This document shows positions 1-7,795 of a stretch of 64,000 bases of DNA, in pieces. The notes below the pieces were generated by a model. It was not told the DNA's origin, searched no databases, and saw only the letters and a list, made by a program, of their open reading frames with translations. The number at the start of each line of letters is the position of its first letter. The first letter of the stretch is position 1. Source of the stretch: Congregibacter variabilis (GTDB taxonomy: Bacteria; Pseudomonadota; Gammaproteobacteria; Pseudomonadales; Halieaceae); the NCBI RefSeq assembly GCF_045689235.1, contig NZ_CP136864.1, positions 1,364,001 to 1,428,000 on the forward strand, written 5' to 3'. The translations under genes and the position numbers were made by a program.

Positions 1-657
1 TACTTCGTAGCGCAATTCGTCATCGGCCCGGTAGTGCAGCTTGGAGTAGTCCACAAGCTCGAAGCCAGCGGCCTGAATCTCCTTGATGGCGAGTACCGGG
101 TCAACGCGTCGTCCGTTCTCATCGTTATCACCCTGCATGTGGCGGCGCGTGTGATCCACCACCGCGTAAATGCCTCCTGACTTAAGCGAGTCAAAAACAG
201 TTTCGTTTAAGGCCATCCGCTTGTCTTCGTCGAAATTATGATAATTGCGAAACGTTAAAACCATGTCGACATCGTCGATATCGAGATCAACATCGGCGAA
301 TTCGCCGGTCTCCTGAAGCTCGCCAAAACCGGGCTTGCCCGCCAGGGACTTCAGCGCGCGGTCTGCGCCGAAAGCGACATAGAACTCACCATCCTCGGCC
401 AGTACAGGCGCCAGCAACTTGGTGTACCAGCCGCCCCCCGGAAAGAGTTCGACGACTTTCATATCATCACGTAAACCGAAGAACTCAAGAGTCTCGACGG
501 GTTTGCGGTTGCGATCTCGACTCGTCTCGGCTTCTGATCTGACCGAGGAAGCCATTGCTTTTTCCAGCTTGGATTTAACGGCGTCATAATCAGCAGCGCC
601 TGCAGGCGATCCTGCGATAGCTAGCGCCATAGCGATGGCAAAAAAGTTTCTCTTCAT
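1..657 (-). CDS. Exported class I SAM-dependent methyltransferase (C-terminus cut by window edge)
   Basis: The reading frame starts at the ATG at 657 and is still open at base 1, so about 219 residues are visible and the C-terminus is missing. The first 21 residues (MKRNFFAIAMALAIAGSPAGA) form a clear signal peptide. A Rossmann methyltransferase core follows, with a motif I-like stretch VVELFPGGGWYTKLLAPVL, then an acidic motif DLDIDDVDMVLTFRNYHN and KSGGIYAVVDHTR. These match the class I SAM methyltransferase fold. The same pattern occurs in a family of predicted periplasmic methyltransferases of marine proteobacteria. The substrate is unknown, and how SAM would reach an exported enzyme is unclear. 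It lies 5' of nothing visible and 3' (on the same strand) of a TPR gene ending at 725, so co-transcription is possible. Confidence 0.75.
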   Translation of the reverse strand, partial: MKRNFFAIAMALAIAGSPAGAADYDAVKSKLEKAMASSVRSEAETSRDRNRKPVETLEFFGLRDDMKVVELFPGGGWYTKLLAPVLAEDGEFYVAFGADRALKSLAGKPGFGELQETGEFADVDLDIDDVDMVLTFRNYHNFDEDKRMALNETVFDSLKSGGIYAVVDHTRRHMQGDNDENGRRVDPVLAIKEIQAAGFELVDYSKLHYRADDELRYEV

Positions 658-724
658 GTGGTGCCTCACGTTTTTGAATGGATAAATTGGTGAAATGTTG
701 AATTCAGAGTTTTGATACTAGCCG

Positions 725-1675
725 CTAACGCGCCGGGTTGGCCAGATCAGCCTCAGCTGCAATGTAACCGAAGGAACTCCAGCTGGATCCCGACACGATA
801 CGTCGCAACAGTTCGTCTGATCGCACCCGGTCACCATTGTAGTAGTAATAGTTGGCAAGCCCGTAAGCGACGGCCGAATTGCTCGGATTATCGCCGTTAG
901 CATCCATCATTTCTTCGATGGGAAGCTCGCCTTTATACAGAAGACAGAGCTGGTGATAGCTCATGTTTTCGATGATGTTCATATCGACGCTAATCTCGTC
1001 CAGAGCCTTCGCGGCCTTGGCGTCTTCACCCATGCGACGCAAAATCATGTAGATCCAATGCCCGCTGGACACGAGGTTGTCATCGTTGCCGCCCAGACGA
1101 TAGCCGTTGCGAAAGGCCGCCAACGCCAGAGGCCAGTCCTGCTTGAGATAGTACGCTAGACCCAGGTGGTACCAGACGTTGCCCTGCGTGGTGGTCAGCG
1201 GAATGTTCAATGCATTGGGCAACCCATCGGGCTCGATATCCTGCGGCAAATCATGCATCAGTACGGCCGCGCGCAAAAAGTCGTCAATGGCCTCGTCAAA
1301 CTTGCGGACGGAGAGATAGCGATGACCGCGGTGTCGATAGAAACGCGGATCATCAGGAAACTTCGAAATACCGTCGCTGAACACCTTGATCGCTCGACGA
1401 TAATCCCCGGTGTAGGCAATGCGCCTGCCCAGCCAGATAATGGCGTCGGCGTCCCCGGGATTGGCGTCATAAGCGTTTTGGGCTGCGCGGAGTTTCTCCA
1501 GCGTTTGCTCGCTAGGCTTTGCGGCGTACAACGGCCGCCCATCGAGCGAGACCGCCTGAGCGTCGGCGGACAAGGCCGAGGTTTGCGCCGCTAGCGCCTG
1601 GGTACTAGCCAGAGGCACTACCAGTAGCAGCAGCGAATACAACAGTATCCTGGAACAACTCGACTTGTCTTGCAT
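725..1675 (-). CDS. Exported tetratricopeptide-repeat protein
   Basis: I start this gene at the ATG at 1675, giving 316 residues. The frame extends upstream to 1942, but only the 1675 start places a signal peptide at the N-terminus (MQDKSSCSRILLYSLLLLVV, cleavage after ALA). TPR-like helical pairs follow: an ANPGDADAIIWLGRRIAYTG unit, a YRRAIKVFSDGISKFPDDPR unit, a KFDEAIDDFLRAA unit and a WPLALAAFRNGYRLGG unit. Such proteins act as protein-protein scaffolds in the periplasm or outer membrane. No enzymatic motif is visible. The stop lies 67 nt from the start of the exported methyltransferase on the same strand, so the two may form one transcript. Confidence 0.7.
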   Translation of the reverse strand: MQDKSSCSRILLYSLLLLVVPLASTQALAAQTSALSADAQAVSLDGRPLYAAKPSEQTLEKLRAAQNAYDANPGDADAIIWLGRRIAYTGDYRRAIKVFSDGISKFPDDPRFYRHRGHRYLSVRKFDEAIDDFLRAAVLMHDLPQDIEPDGLPNALNIPLTTTQGNVWYHLGLAYYLKQDWPLALAAFRNGYRLGGNDDNLVSSGHWIYMILRRMGEDAKAAKALDEISVDMNIIENMSYHQLCLLYKGELPIEEMMDANGDNPSNSAVAYGLANYYYYNGDRVRSDELLRRIVSGSSWSSFGYIAAEADLANPAR

Positions 1676-1940
1676 GCCTTTCCTCCCATCTGTGATTCGC
1701 GTTCGGGCATTACCCTCAAAACTTAGCGAACTTTGAGTAGCGCTGGACCCGGGTCGAAGCGTATCAGGATAGTCACACACTTTGCTGTTCTCGAGGATTT
1801 TCAGCAAGGCCTGGCGAAAACAGGGTAGGCAGGGCAATGAACCCACCCGATTTGACCCGAGGCGATCGCTGGCACATTGGCAAACGCTGGATGTACTGCG
1901 CGGGATGCTGGCTGAGGGAAAGCACTGGCACGATTGACTC
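1676..1940. other. Intergenic stretch without a supported gene
   Basis: The 423 bases between the TPR gene and tRNA-Arg hold no credible gene. The only open frames are an N-terminal extension of the TPR frame and low-complexity antisense frames without a Shine-Dalgarno site. The TPR gene promoter should lie in this part. The tRNA-proximal half carries the hairpins and terminator listed separately. Confidence 0.5.
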
Positions 1941-2045
1941 AAACAGCCTAAGGGCTGTTTTCGCCCTGCGGGCGGCGTCGCAAGCTCCGCCGTCCAAACT
2001 GCTCCTGCTCGTCGCAGTTTGTCGAACGAGCACGTTCTTTCGGCT
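1941..2045. repeat. tRNA-adjacent cluster of small inverted repeats
   Basis: Two perfect hairpins stand in tandem: AAACAGCC-taag-GGCTGTTT at 1941-1960 and CGCCC-tgc-GGGCG at 1962-1974. They are followed by a GGCG/CGCC-rich inverted stretch to about 2005 and CGTTCG-like palindromic pieces to 2045. The cluster lies just downstream of the tRNA-Arg terminator. Its architecture resembles repetitive extragenic palindromes that accumulate near tRNA genes. Only one copy is seen in this window, so 'repeat' refers to the internal inverted repeats. Confidence 0.4.
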
Positions 2046-2059
2046 GGAACACTAGATAC

Positions 2060-2091
2060 AAAAAAGCCCCACCCGATGGGTGAGGCTTATT
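2060..2091 (-). terminator. Rho-independent terminator of tRNA-Arg
   Basis: Read on the minus strand, AAGCCTCACCC pairs with GGGTGGGGCTT around an ATC loop and is followed by a run of T. It lies a few bases past the encoded CCA of tRNA-Arg. Confidence 0.8.
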
Positions 2092-2098
2092 TTGTATA

Positions 2099-2175
2099 TG
2101 GCGCGCCCGGCACGATTCGAACGTGCGACCGCCTGGTTCGTAGCCAGGTACTCTATCCAGCTGAGCTACGGGCGC
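2099..2175 (-). tRNA. tRNA-Arg (anticodon ACG)
   Basis: The 77-nt minus-strand sequence folds as a cloverleaf. The acceptor stem is GCGCCCG/CGGGCGC. The D-arm contains AGCTCAGCTGGATAGAGT. The anticodon stem CCTGG/CCAGG holds the loop CTACGAA with anticodon ACG. The T-arm is GCACG-TTCGAAT-CGTGC. The discriminator is G and CCA is genomically encoded. A34 would be deaminated to inosine to read CGU/CGC/CGA. It has its own promoter upstream and terminator downstream. Confidence 0.97.
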
Positions 2176-2187
2176 GTAGGGGGCGGG

Positions 2188-2216
2188 ACTATAGGTATCT
2201 AGACCTTTTCTGTCAA
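2188..2216 (-). promoter_or_regulatory. Sigma70-type promoter of tRNA-Arg
   Basis: The minus strand reads TTGACA, a 17-nt spacer, then TATAGT, followed by a GC-rich CCCGCCCCC discriminator typical of stringently controlled stable-RNA promoters. The -35 box overlaps the TGA stop codon (2213-2215) of the gene upstream on the same strand. Confidence 0.8.
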
Positions 2217-2638
2217 GGCTGAACACCACTATCAATACTGCCGCCTTGCCCAACGGCAGAGAAGAACAGACGGAAGGGTATCTTCTGATCACTCTTGAGC
2301 TTAACCAACAAGCCGTAATGATCGTTGTCGTAATCATCGACCCATTCGGTCTCAAGCTCTGGCAGCAGAACGGGCATCTCGGTGTCTTCCGGGGCCTGCC
2401 CCACTACCCTGACTTCTTCCATATCCGAATCGGAGTCCATTGCCACTTTAGGCACTTTAATCATGACGGTCTGATGTCCCGTGGCCGCATCGGCCTTTAC
2501 GTCCATCACCTGCGCGCCGGACTTACCATCTCTGTGGCCTTTCACCAGCTCCAGCCAATCGGTCTCCATCCCCAACGACTGGGTGAGTCCCGTGAGCGGG
2601 GACAGGGCTAGTAATGCGACAAGGGTTCGCAAAATCAT
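2213..2638 (-). CDS. Small exported protein, function unknown
   Basis: This gene encodes 141 residues if started at the ATG at 2638. The frame is open further upstream, but this start gives a hydrophobic signal peptide (MILRTLVALLALSPLTGLTQ). The mature part is acidic, with MDSDSDMEEV, LPELETEWVDDYDNDH and a C-terminal FRLFFSAVGQGG. I recognise no domain or catalytic motif. A secreted or periplasmic location is inferred from the signal peptide. The stop codon overlaps the -35 box of the tRNA-Arg promoter, so transcription of this gene could interfere with tRNA initiation. Confidence 0.55.
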   Translation of the reverse strand: MILRTLVALLALSPLTGLTQSLGMETDWLELVKGHRDGKSGAQVMDVKADAATGHQTVMIKVPKVAMDSDSDMEEVRVVGQAPEDTEMPVLLPELETEWVDDYDNDHYGLLVKLKSDQKIPFRLFFSAVGQGGSIDSGVQP

Positions 2639-2717
2639 GGCAGTTACTCGTCTAATCTGTGTTGTAAGGGTAGCGGGTATTTTGAGTCGCGTCAGCCTTC
2701 GGGATTTCGACCCTGGA

Positions 2718-3503
2718 TCAGGCCGGCGCAAAATTGAGCCAGAAGCGCGCAAGACCTGCGGCACTCACCAGCAGCAACGCAAACCCCAGATACCTAAAAA
2801 ACAGCTGTGTGTCTGCCCGCAGGCTATAGGCGTGAAACCTAAGGCCCAGCACATGTCCTATGGCCGCGCAGGGCAGCAGCCACAGATGCTGACGCCACTG
2901 CAGATCGACATCGGTGATCACAAATGCAATGAGTTTAAGACCCACCAGGATGAACCACAGCACAAACAAGGTATCGCGCAGCTGCTCTTTAGTGACCCGG
3001 CTTGCCGCTACCGGCACCACCAAGGGCGCAGCGATGAGCGACACACCGCTTACATAGCCCCCCAACATGAGAAAAAACGCGTCCACGCGCTTGCTGTTAC
3101 TTTTAAACGGCCTACCTACTATGTAACTAATTGCATATAGGGTGACCGTACAAAAAATAAAGCCAGTGACTATCGACCCAGGCAGCGTAATCACCCCCGC
3201 TACGCCGATGAGCTTGGGCACGAGCATTAACGGCAACGCGTAGCGCAAGAACTCCCAGTTAACGGTGCTAACCGCCCTGCCCAGCTTGGCATCCGCACGA
3301 TGGGCCTGCCACACCGTCAAACCCGAGAAGAACAACAGATGCACCGAGATGATGGGCAAAAACAGCAGTGGCTCGTCACGAATCAGCAGCAAAAACGGCA
3401 GGGTCAGTACCGCACCGCCAAAGCCAAGACCCGAGCGCACAAAACCACCCCAGACAAACAGCACCGCGATGAGCCCATATTCCCAGGGCAGCAGCTCAGC
3501 CAC
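2718..3503 (-). CDS. TSUP (TauE/SafE) family membrane permease
   Basis: The protein has 261 residues and is almost wholly hydrophobic, with about eight predicted membrane helices. The N-terminal half carries the family signature FVRSGLGFGGAVLTLPFLLL, and the second repeat carries GGYVSGVSLIAAPLVVPVAA. Both half-repeats are typical of the TauE/SafE (TSUP) family, which exports sulfite, sulfoacetate or other organosulfur and carboxylate anions across the inner membrane. The substrate cannot be read from the sequence. It lies 14 nt downstream of the CbiM-like gene on the same strand, so co-transcription is likely. Confidence 0.85.
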   Translation of the reverse strand: MAELLPWEYGLIAVLFVWGGFVRSGLGFGGAVLTLPFLLLIRDEPLLFLPIISVHLLFFSGLTVWQAHRADAKLGRAVSTVNWEFLRYALPLMLVPKLIGVAGVITLPGSIVTGFIFCTVTLYAISYIVGRPFKSNSKRVDAFFLMLGGYVSGVSLIAAPLVVPVAASRVTKEQLRDTLFVLWFILVGLKLIAFVITDVDLQWRQHLWLLPCAAIGHVLGLRFHAYSLRADTQLFFRYLGFALLLVSAAGLARFWLNFAPA

Positions 3504-3517
3504 GGGCAGGGCCTGGG

Positions 3518-4189
3518 CTAGCGTTCATCATCAAAATAAAACTGATCGTCAAAAGTCTTCATCCAGTTGGGATAAAAAATTGCGAAGGCCGTTACACACA
3601 TACCGTTGATAAATCCTTCGGAGAACATCAACAAAAACAACAGCGGCCAAAATTCGCGGACATTATCCAGGTAGCTATGCAGACCACTGCTCCAAAATAA
3701 CAGTAGCGCAGCCAATGCCAGTAAAAGCATCACCAGACCACCACCGGCAAAGCCAGCCCCTAATATGTACACAAAAGGGTGTTTTAGCGACGGCCGATAG
3801 AGCAAGCGAGCCAGAATCCGCGTTGTGGTTGCCGGTAGCAATACGCACAGCAGCACGGACAGTGGGTATGCCGTCCAATCCAAGCCCTGCAGCGCATACA
3901 AGCCCACTACGGCAAATGACGCCCCAAGTACGCTAAACGACCAACCCACCAACAGAGATAGCGTAGTGACGCCTAAAAAGTGCAGAACCAGGCCATCAAC
4001 GAGATGGATATTCAGCAGCCACAGTAACAAGCAGGCCACCGCACCACCGGCCACCAGATGCATACGCCAGGGCTGCTGGCTCAGCGCCGACCATTGCGCC
4101 CGCGCCACTGCCAGCCCCAGGCTGAGCAACACAGCAATGCCCGCGATTGCCAGAATCCAGTTAGGCACTAAATGAGCGGGCACGTGCAC
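3518..4189 (-). CDS. CbiM-like energy-coupling factor membrane protein
   Basis: The 223-residue integral membrane protein starts on GTG at 4189 (MHVPAHLVPNWILAIAG). A second GTG six bases later is possible. It shows about six hydrophobic segments. The pattern of the CbiM/CbiL-type ECF S-component family is present, including LHFLGVTTLSLLVGWSFSVL, a conserved RLLYR loop and a late FSEGFINGMCVTAFAIFYP segment. Family members import Co or Ni with CbiQ and CbiO. No partner ATPase or CbiN/Q gene lies nearby and no cobalamin riboswitch is evident upstream. The metal and the coupling partner therefore remain unknown. The next gene, 14 nt away, is a TSUP permease. Confidence 0.65.
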   Translation of the reverse strand: MHVPAHLVPNWILAIAGIAVLLSLGLAVARAQWSALSQQPWRMHLVAGGAVACLLLWLLNIHLVDGLVLHFLGVTTLSLLVGWSFSVLGASFAVVGLYALQGLDWTAYPLSVLLCVLLPATTTRILARLLYRPSLKHPFVYILGAGFAGGGLVMLLLALAALLLFWSSGLHSYLDNVREFWPLLFLLMFSEGFINGMCVTAFAIFYPNWMKTFDDQFYFDDER

Positions 4190-4275
4190 GCGATTACCAC
4201 ACCTTTTGTCATGATCTGCTCAGCGGTAAATCCAGTCCCTGAGTGGGGTTAAGGTATACGGTCGAGCCGGCCGGT

Positions 4276-6348
4276 TTAAAGTTCGGCTGCCAAACGACAG
4301 GCCTGATCGATAGCGCGTTTTGCATCAATCTCTACGGCCATATCGGCGCCGCCGATCAAATGCACGCCCTCTCGCTCACTTACCAGCGCATCAAATAAAC
4401 TGCGCTCAGACTCCTGCCCTGCGCAGATCACAATGGTGTCTACCGGCAAAAGCTGTGGCTCGTCGTCGATGGAAATATGCAGTCCGCGGTCATCAATGCC
4501 GTCGTAACGCACACCCTTGAGCATATGCACACCGCGGCGCTTTAAGGCCAGCTTATGAGTCCAGCCCGTGGTAGGTCCTAAACCACGGCCGGGCGATGTG
4601 GGCTTACGCTGTAGCAGGAATATCTCTCTATCGGCGATCTCTACAACAGGCTCAACACCGGCAACGCCACCGCGGGGATGATTCTCAAAATCGATGCCCC
4701 ACTCCCGGGCAAACACATCGCGATCCAGCGCGGCCGACACACCCGCGTGAGACGCCAATTCCGCCACATCAAAGCCGATGCCGCCGGCCCCGATTATCGC
4801 TACCGCTTTGCCCAAAGGCCGCGTGCCGCGAATAGCCTCGTCATAGCTCATCACCATGGGATGGTCGATGCCCGGCACTTCGGGATCTCGAGGATTAAGA
4901 CCGGTGGCAACCACCACCTCATCCCAGTCATCGGCGCCGAGCTCATCGGGATTTACGCGATGCTCCAGCTCCACGGTGACGCCGGTAAGCTCTAACTGGC
5001 GCTGAAAATAGCGAATGGTCTCGGCGAATTCCTCTTTACCCGGAATGCGCATGGCCAGATTAAAGTGCCCGCCGAGCTCATTACTCGCCTCAAACAAAGT
5101 CACCTGATGGCCGCGCGATGCCGCAGTAGTGGCAAAGGCCAGTCCTGCAGGGCCTGCACCCACCACAGCGATACGTTTGGGCGATTCGGTAGGCCGGTAC
5201 TCCAGCTCGGTTTCGTGACAGGCACGGGGGTTCACCAGGCAGGACACGGTCTTGCCGCGGAATGCGTGATCAAGACAGGCCTGGTTACAGGCAATGCAGG
5301 TATTGATTTCGTCCACCCGGCCCTCATAGGCCTTTTTGGCAAACTGTGAGTCGGCCAGCATGGGACGCCCCATGGACGTAATATCAGCAAGTCCGTCGGC
5401 GAGCACCTGCTCGGCCACCTCGGGCATATTGATGCGGTTGCTGGTGATCATGGGTATGGACAGCTCTTTACGCAGCCGCCCGGTAACACCGGCAAATGCG
5501 GCTCGCGGTACCCGGGTACTAATGGTGGGCACCTGCGCCTGGTGCCACACAAAGTGCGTGCTCATGATAGACGCGCCAGCAGCTTCGATAGCTTTACCCA
5601 GGGTGACCACCTCCTCCCAGCTGCTGCCATCGGCCATGAGTTCCATGGCCGCAATGCGGTAGATCACGATAAAGTCCGGACCCAGCGCCTCTCGGGTGCG
5701 TCGTACAATTTCTACCGGCAGGCGCATGCGATTCTCGTAATCACCACCCCATTCGTCCTGTCGGTGATTGGTTTTATCAAGCAGGAAGGTGCTCAATAAA
5801 TAGCCGGCAGAACCAATAATCTCCACACCGTCATAGCCCGCACTCTTTGCTCGCTGGGCGCAAAGCACAAAATCTTGAATCGTGGATTCAATATCCTCGG
5901 CCGTCATCGCCCGCGGCTCTCGGGGGTTAATGGGCGAAGCGATAGGCGACGGTGCTACCGGGTCAGCGCTGTAGGCCAGATTGCCGGCGTGCAGAATCTG
6001 CAGGCAGATTTTGCAATCCGGTGCTGCAGCGTGAACAGCGTCGGTAACACGCCGATGCAAAGGCACATGCGCATCGCTGTTAAAAGCACCGTACTCGCCG
6101 GGAGCGAGGGCTGCGGAATCATTAGGCGCATTTCCGCCGGTGATGATCATGCCCACACCGCCAGACGCGCGCTCCGCATAATAGGCCGCCATGCGCTCAA
6201 AACCTGTAGGTCCCATCTCCTCAAGGCCTGTATGCATAGAACCCATCAAAATGCGGTTTTTTAACTGCGTAAAGCCCAGGTCCAAAGGCTCAAAAAGGTG
6301 CGGAAACTGTGGGTGCATCGTGTTACTCATATCAGGCGCCACGGACAT
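4276..6348 (-). CDS. fadH: 2,4-dienoyl-CoA reductase (FadH-type, NADPH, FMN/FAD/4Fe-4S)
   Basis: About 690 residues. An old-yellow-enzyme TIM barrel comes first (LFEPLDLGFTQLKNRILMGS near the N-terminus, then HAGNLAYS and GYDGVEIIGSAGYL). A 4Fe-4S cysteine cluster follows (CIACNQACLDHAFRGKTVSC). The C-terminal half has FAD- and NADPH-binding Rossmann motifs (VVGAGPAGLAFA and AIIGAGGIGFDVAE). This order is that of E. coli FadH, which reduces 2,4-dienoyl-CoA during oxidation of unsaturated fatty acids. I prefer the ATG at 6348, preceded by GGGGG at seven bases. An ATG at 6330 (MSNTMHPQFPHLF) aligns well with the family N-terminus and cannot be excluded. The gene starts inside or next to the end of the 105-residue gene upstream, so they are probably co-transcribed. 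Confidence 0.9.
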   Translation of the reverse strand: MSVAPDMSNTMHPQFPHLFEPLDLGFTQLKNRILMGSMHTGLEEMGPTGFERMAAYYAERASGGVGMIITGGNAPNDSAALAPGEYGAFNSDAHVPLHRRVTDAVHAAAPDCKICLQILHAGNLAYSADPVAPSPIASPINPREPRAMTAEDIESTIQDFVLCAQRAKSAGYDGVEIIGSAGYLLSTFLLDKTNHRQDEWGGDYENRMRLPVEIVRRTREALGPDFIVIYRIAAMELMADGSSWEEVVTLGKAIEAAGASIMSTHFVWHQAQVPTISTRVPRAAFAGVTGRLRKELSIPMITSNRINMPEVAEQVLADGLADITSMGRPMLADSQFAKKAYEGRVDEINTCIACNQACLDHAFRGKTVSCLVNPRACHETELEYRPTESPKRIAVVGAGPAGLAFATTAASRGHQVTLFEASNELGGHFNLAMRIPGKEEFAETIRYFQRQLELTGVTVELEHRVNPDELGADDWDEVVVATGLNPRDPEVPGIDHPMVMSYDEAIRGTRPLGKAVAIIGAGGIGFDVAELASHAGVSAALDRDVFAREWGIDFENHPRGGVAGVEPVVEIADREIFLLQRKPTSPGRGLGPTTGWTHKLALKRRGVHMLKGVRYDGIDDRGLHISIDDEPQLLPVDTIVICAGQESERSLFDALVSEREGVHLIGGADMAVEIDAKRAIDQACRLAAEL

Positions 6349-6649
6349 CGAGATACCCCCGGTCAATTGCTGTTTCTAAGGCGTTTACTGCGGCTCGTAG
6401 CTCTTCGTAGGCCTCTCGCTGTCGCGCCAGCATAGAAATCTGCTCGTGCGAGGGCATCTCAGGAGAGATCTTTGAGATATCGATCAACTCCTGAAGGTAA
6501 GACAGCCTGGCTCGCGCCGCCATGGTGATCACCGGCCGTATGGCATCGACGCTCAGCTCGGGTATCGCGGGATTCATAATCTCGCGATTCACGTCGCGAC
6601 GGATTTTCTCCAACTCCAAGAGGAGTCTATTACTGTCCTGTCCTGTCAT
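6332..6649 (-). CDS. Small helical cytoplasmic protein, function unknown
   Basis: The 105-residue protein begins at the ATG at 6649, seven bases after an AGGG ribosome-binding site. It is hydrophilic and predicted mostly helical (LLLELEKIRRDVNREIM, RQREAYEELRAAVNALE), with no signal peptide and no motif I recognise. Its stop is at or within the start of fadH, so it looks like the upstream partner of that gene in one operon. A role linked to FadH is only a guess from position. Confidence 0.6.
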   Translation of the reverse strand: MTGQDSNRLLLELEKIRRDVNREIMNPAIPELSVDAIRPVITMAARARLSYLQELIDISKISPEMPSHEQISMLARQREAYEELRAAVNALETAIDRGYLDVRGA

Positions 6650-6661
6650 AGGTGCACCCTT

Positions 6662-6883
6662 TTATACGCGCAGGCGAATTTTTATGACGCAGACAGTCAC
6701 AGGAAACATGCGTCCGGTCAAGGCTTGAGCCTTACCCCATAACTCGCCCAACACCTGTCGCGCTCCAACGCTGTCAAGGGCTGGCGTCCATACCGCTGAG
6801 CGAGTACTTTCTGCCGTCTGAATTAACGCCGCGCTTCCAATTACGATCAATACCAGCGGCGGCATAGTCATCAAGATTGTCAT
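6662..6883 (-). CDS. Possible small membrane or exported protein
   Basis: A 73-residue frame opens with a hydrophobic helix (MPPLVLIVIGSAALIQ) after a short N-terminus. The remainder is weakly amphipathic and ends in basic residues. Its stop lies 12 nt before the start of the 105-residue gene, whose ribosome-binding site sits in the gap, so a three-gene unit with fadH is plausible. It diverges from the thioesterase-like gene at 6910. No family is recognised, and a chance frame is possible. Confidence 0.4.
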   Translation of the reverse strand: MTILMTMPPLVLIVIGSAALIQTAESTRSAVWTPALDSVGARQVLGELWGKAQALTGRMFPVTVCVIKIRLRV

Positions 6884-6909
6884 TCAGCCACCCAAGAGGT
6901 CATCGTGCA

Positions 6910-7704
6910 ATGAGCTTTGAAAAGGCAACCGCGGTAGACAGCCGGCAACACCCCTACACGGCAGAGATCGCCGAAGGTTGGGATATTGTGGGTAACGCCA
7001 ACGGCGGATATCTGCTGGCAATTGGTGCACGCGCTATGGCCAAGGCAGCGGCTCGCCCCTATCCCATTAGCGTCACAGCGCATTACCTGGCACCGGGCAG
7101 ACCTGGCCCGGTCACCATAGACCCACAAATCATCAAAGCCGGTAAACGCCTGACTACGGTTCGAGCGACCTTACAAAGCCCCGACAAGCCGCTCATAGAG
7201 CTGCTGGGCAGCTTTGCGGATCTGGCAAGTTTTACCGGGCCTGCTCGTGTAGACGCAAATCCACCGGACCTTCCGCCCCCGGACCAATGCGTACGCTCGG
7301 TACCTAATCCCGAGCTAGGCTTCCCGCCGGCCATGATGGGCCGGGTGGATCTGCGTCTGCATCCGGATGACGCGAACTTTCTCAAGGGCAAGCCATCAGG
7401 CGACCCCTTGATCCGCGGCTGGCTACGCCTGCCGGATAATGAACCCATAGATCCTTTTGGACTGCTGCTGGCAACCGATTGTTTTCCGCCCACGATATTC
7501 AACGCCAACTTACCTGTTGCCTGGACACCCACGGTAGAGCTCACGGCGCATATTCGGGCAGTGCCTGAGCCCGGCTGGCTGCGCTGTCGTTTCAGCACGC
7601 GCTTCATTAGCGGCGGGATGATGGAAGAAGATGGAGAAGTCTGGGATAGCAGCGGTCGCCTGGTGGCGCAATCACGGCAGCTGGCACTGACGCCCCAAGC
7701 TTAA
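6910..7704 (+). CDS. TesB-like acyl-CoA thioesterase family protein
   Basis: The ATG at 6910 (MSFEKATAVDSRQHPYTAEI) is preceded by AAGAGG at about ten bases and yields 264 residues. The frame extends upstream to 6877 without a better site. The N-terminal hot-dog half has GWDIVGNANGGYLLAIGARAM and SVTAHYLAPGRPGPV. The second half has PVAWTPTVELTAHIR and a final EEDGEVWDSSGRLVAQSRQ. This double hot-dog layout is that of TesB-like and acyl-CoA thioesterase-like proteins. It would hydrolyse an acyl-CoA in the cytoplasm. The closeness to fadH on the other strand fits fatty-acid metabolism, but the chain-length preference is unknown. Confidence 0.75.
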   Translation: MSFEKATAVDSRQHPYTAEIAEGWDIVGNANGGYLLAIGARAMAKAAARPYPISVTAHYLAPGRPGPVTIDPQIIKAGKRLTTVRATLQSPDKPLIELLGSFADLASFTGPARVDANPPDLPPPDQCVRSVPNPELGFPPAMMGRVDLRLHPDDANFLKGKPSGDPLIRGWLRLPDNEPIDPFGLLLATDCFPPTIFNANLPVAWTPTVELTAHIRAVPEPGWLRCRFSTRFISGGMMEEDGEVWDSSGRLVAQSRQLALTPQA

Positions 7705-7795
7705 GACACCAGTGCCAATGAGGTGAGCAAGAATCGGGTGGAGCGCGCAGCGTGCCCGATTAACACTGCAGGCCCGGTAAAAAAAGAGTTGAACT

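Noticed and set aside
725..1942. Longer 405-codon version of the TPR protein
   Set aside because: The extra 89 N-terminal residues are low-complexity and precede a clear signal peptide that should be at the N-terminus.
4190..4275. Possible cobalamin riboswitch upstream of the CbiM-like gene
   Set aside because: The stretch is too short and contains no recognisable B12-box sequence.
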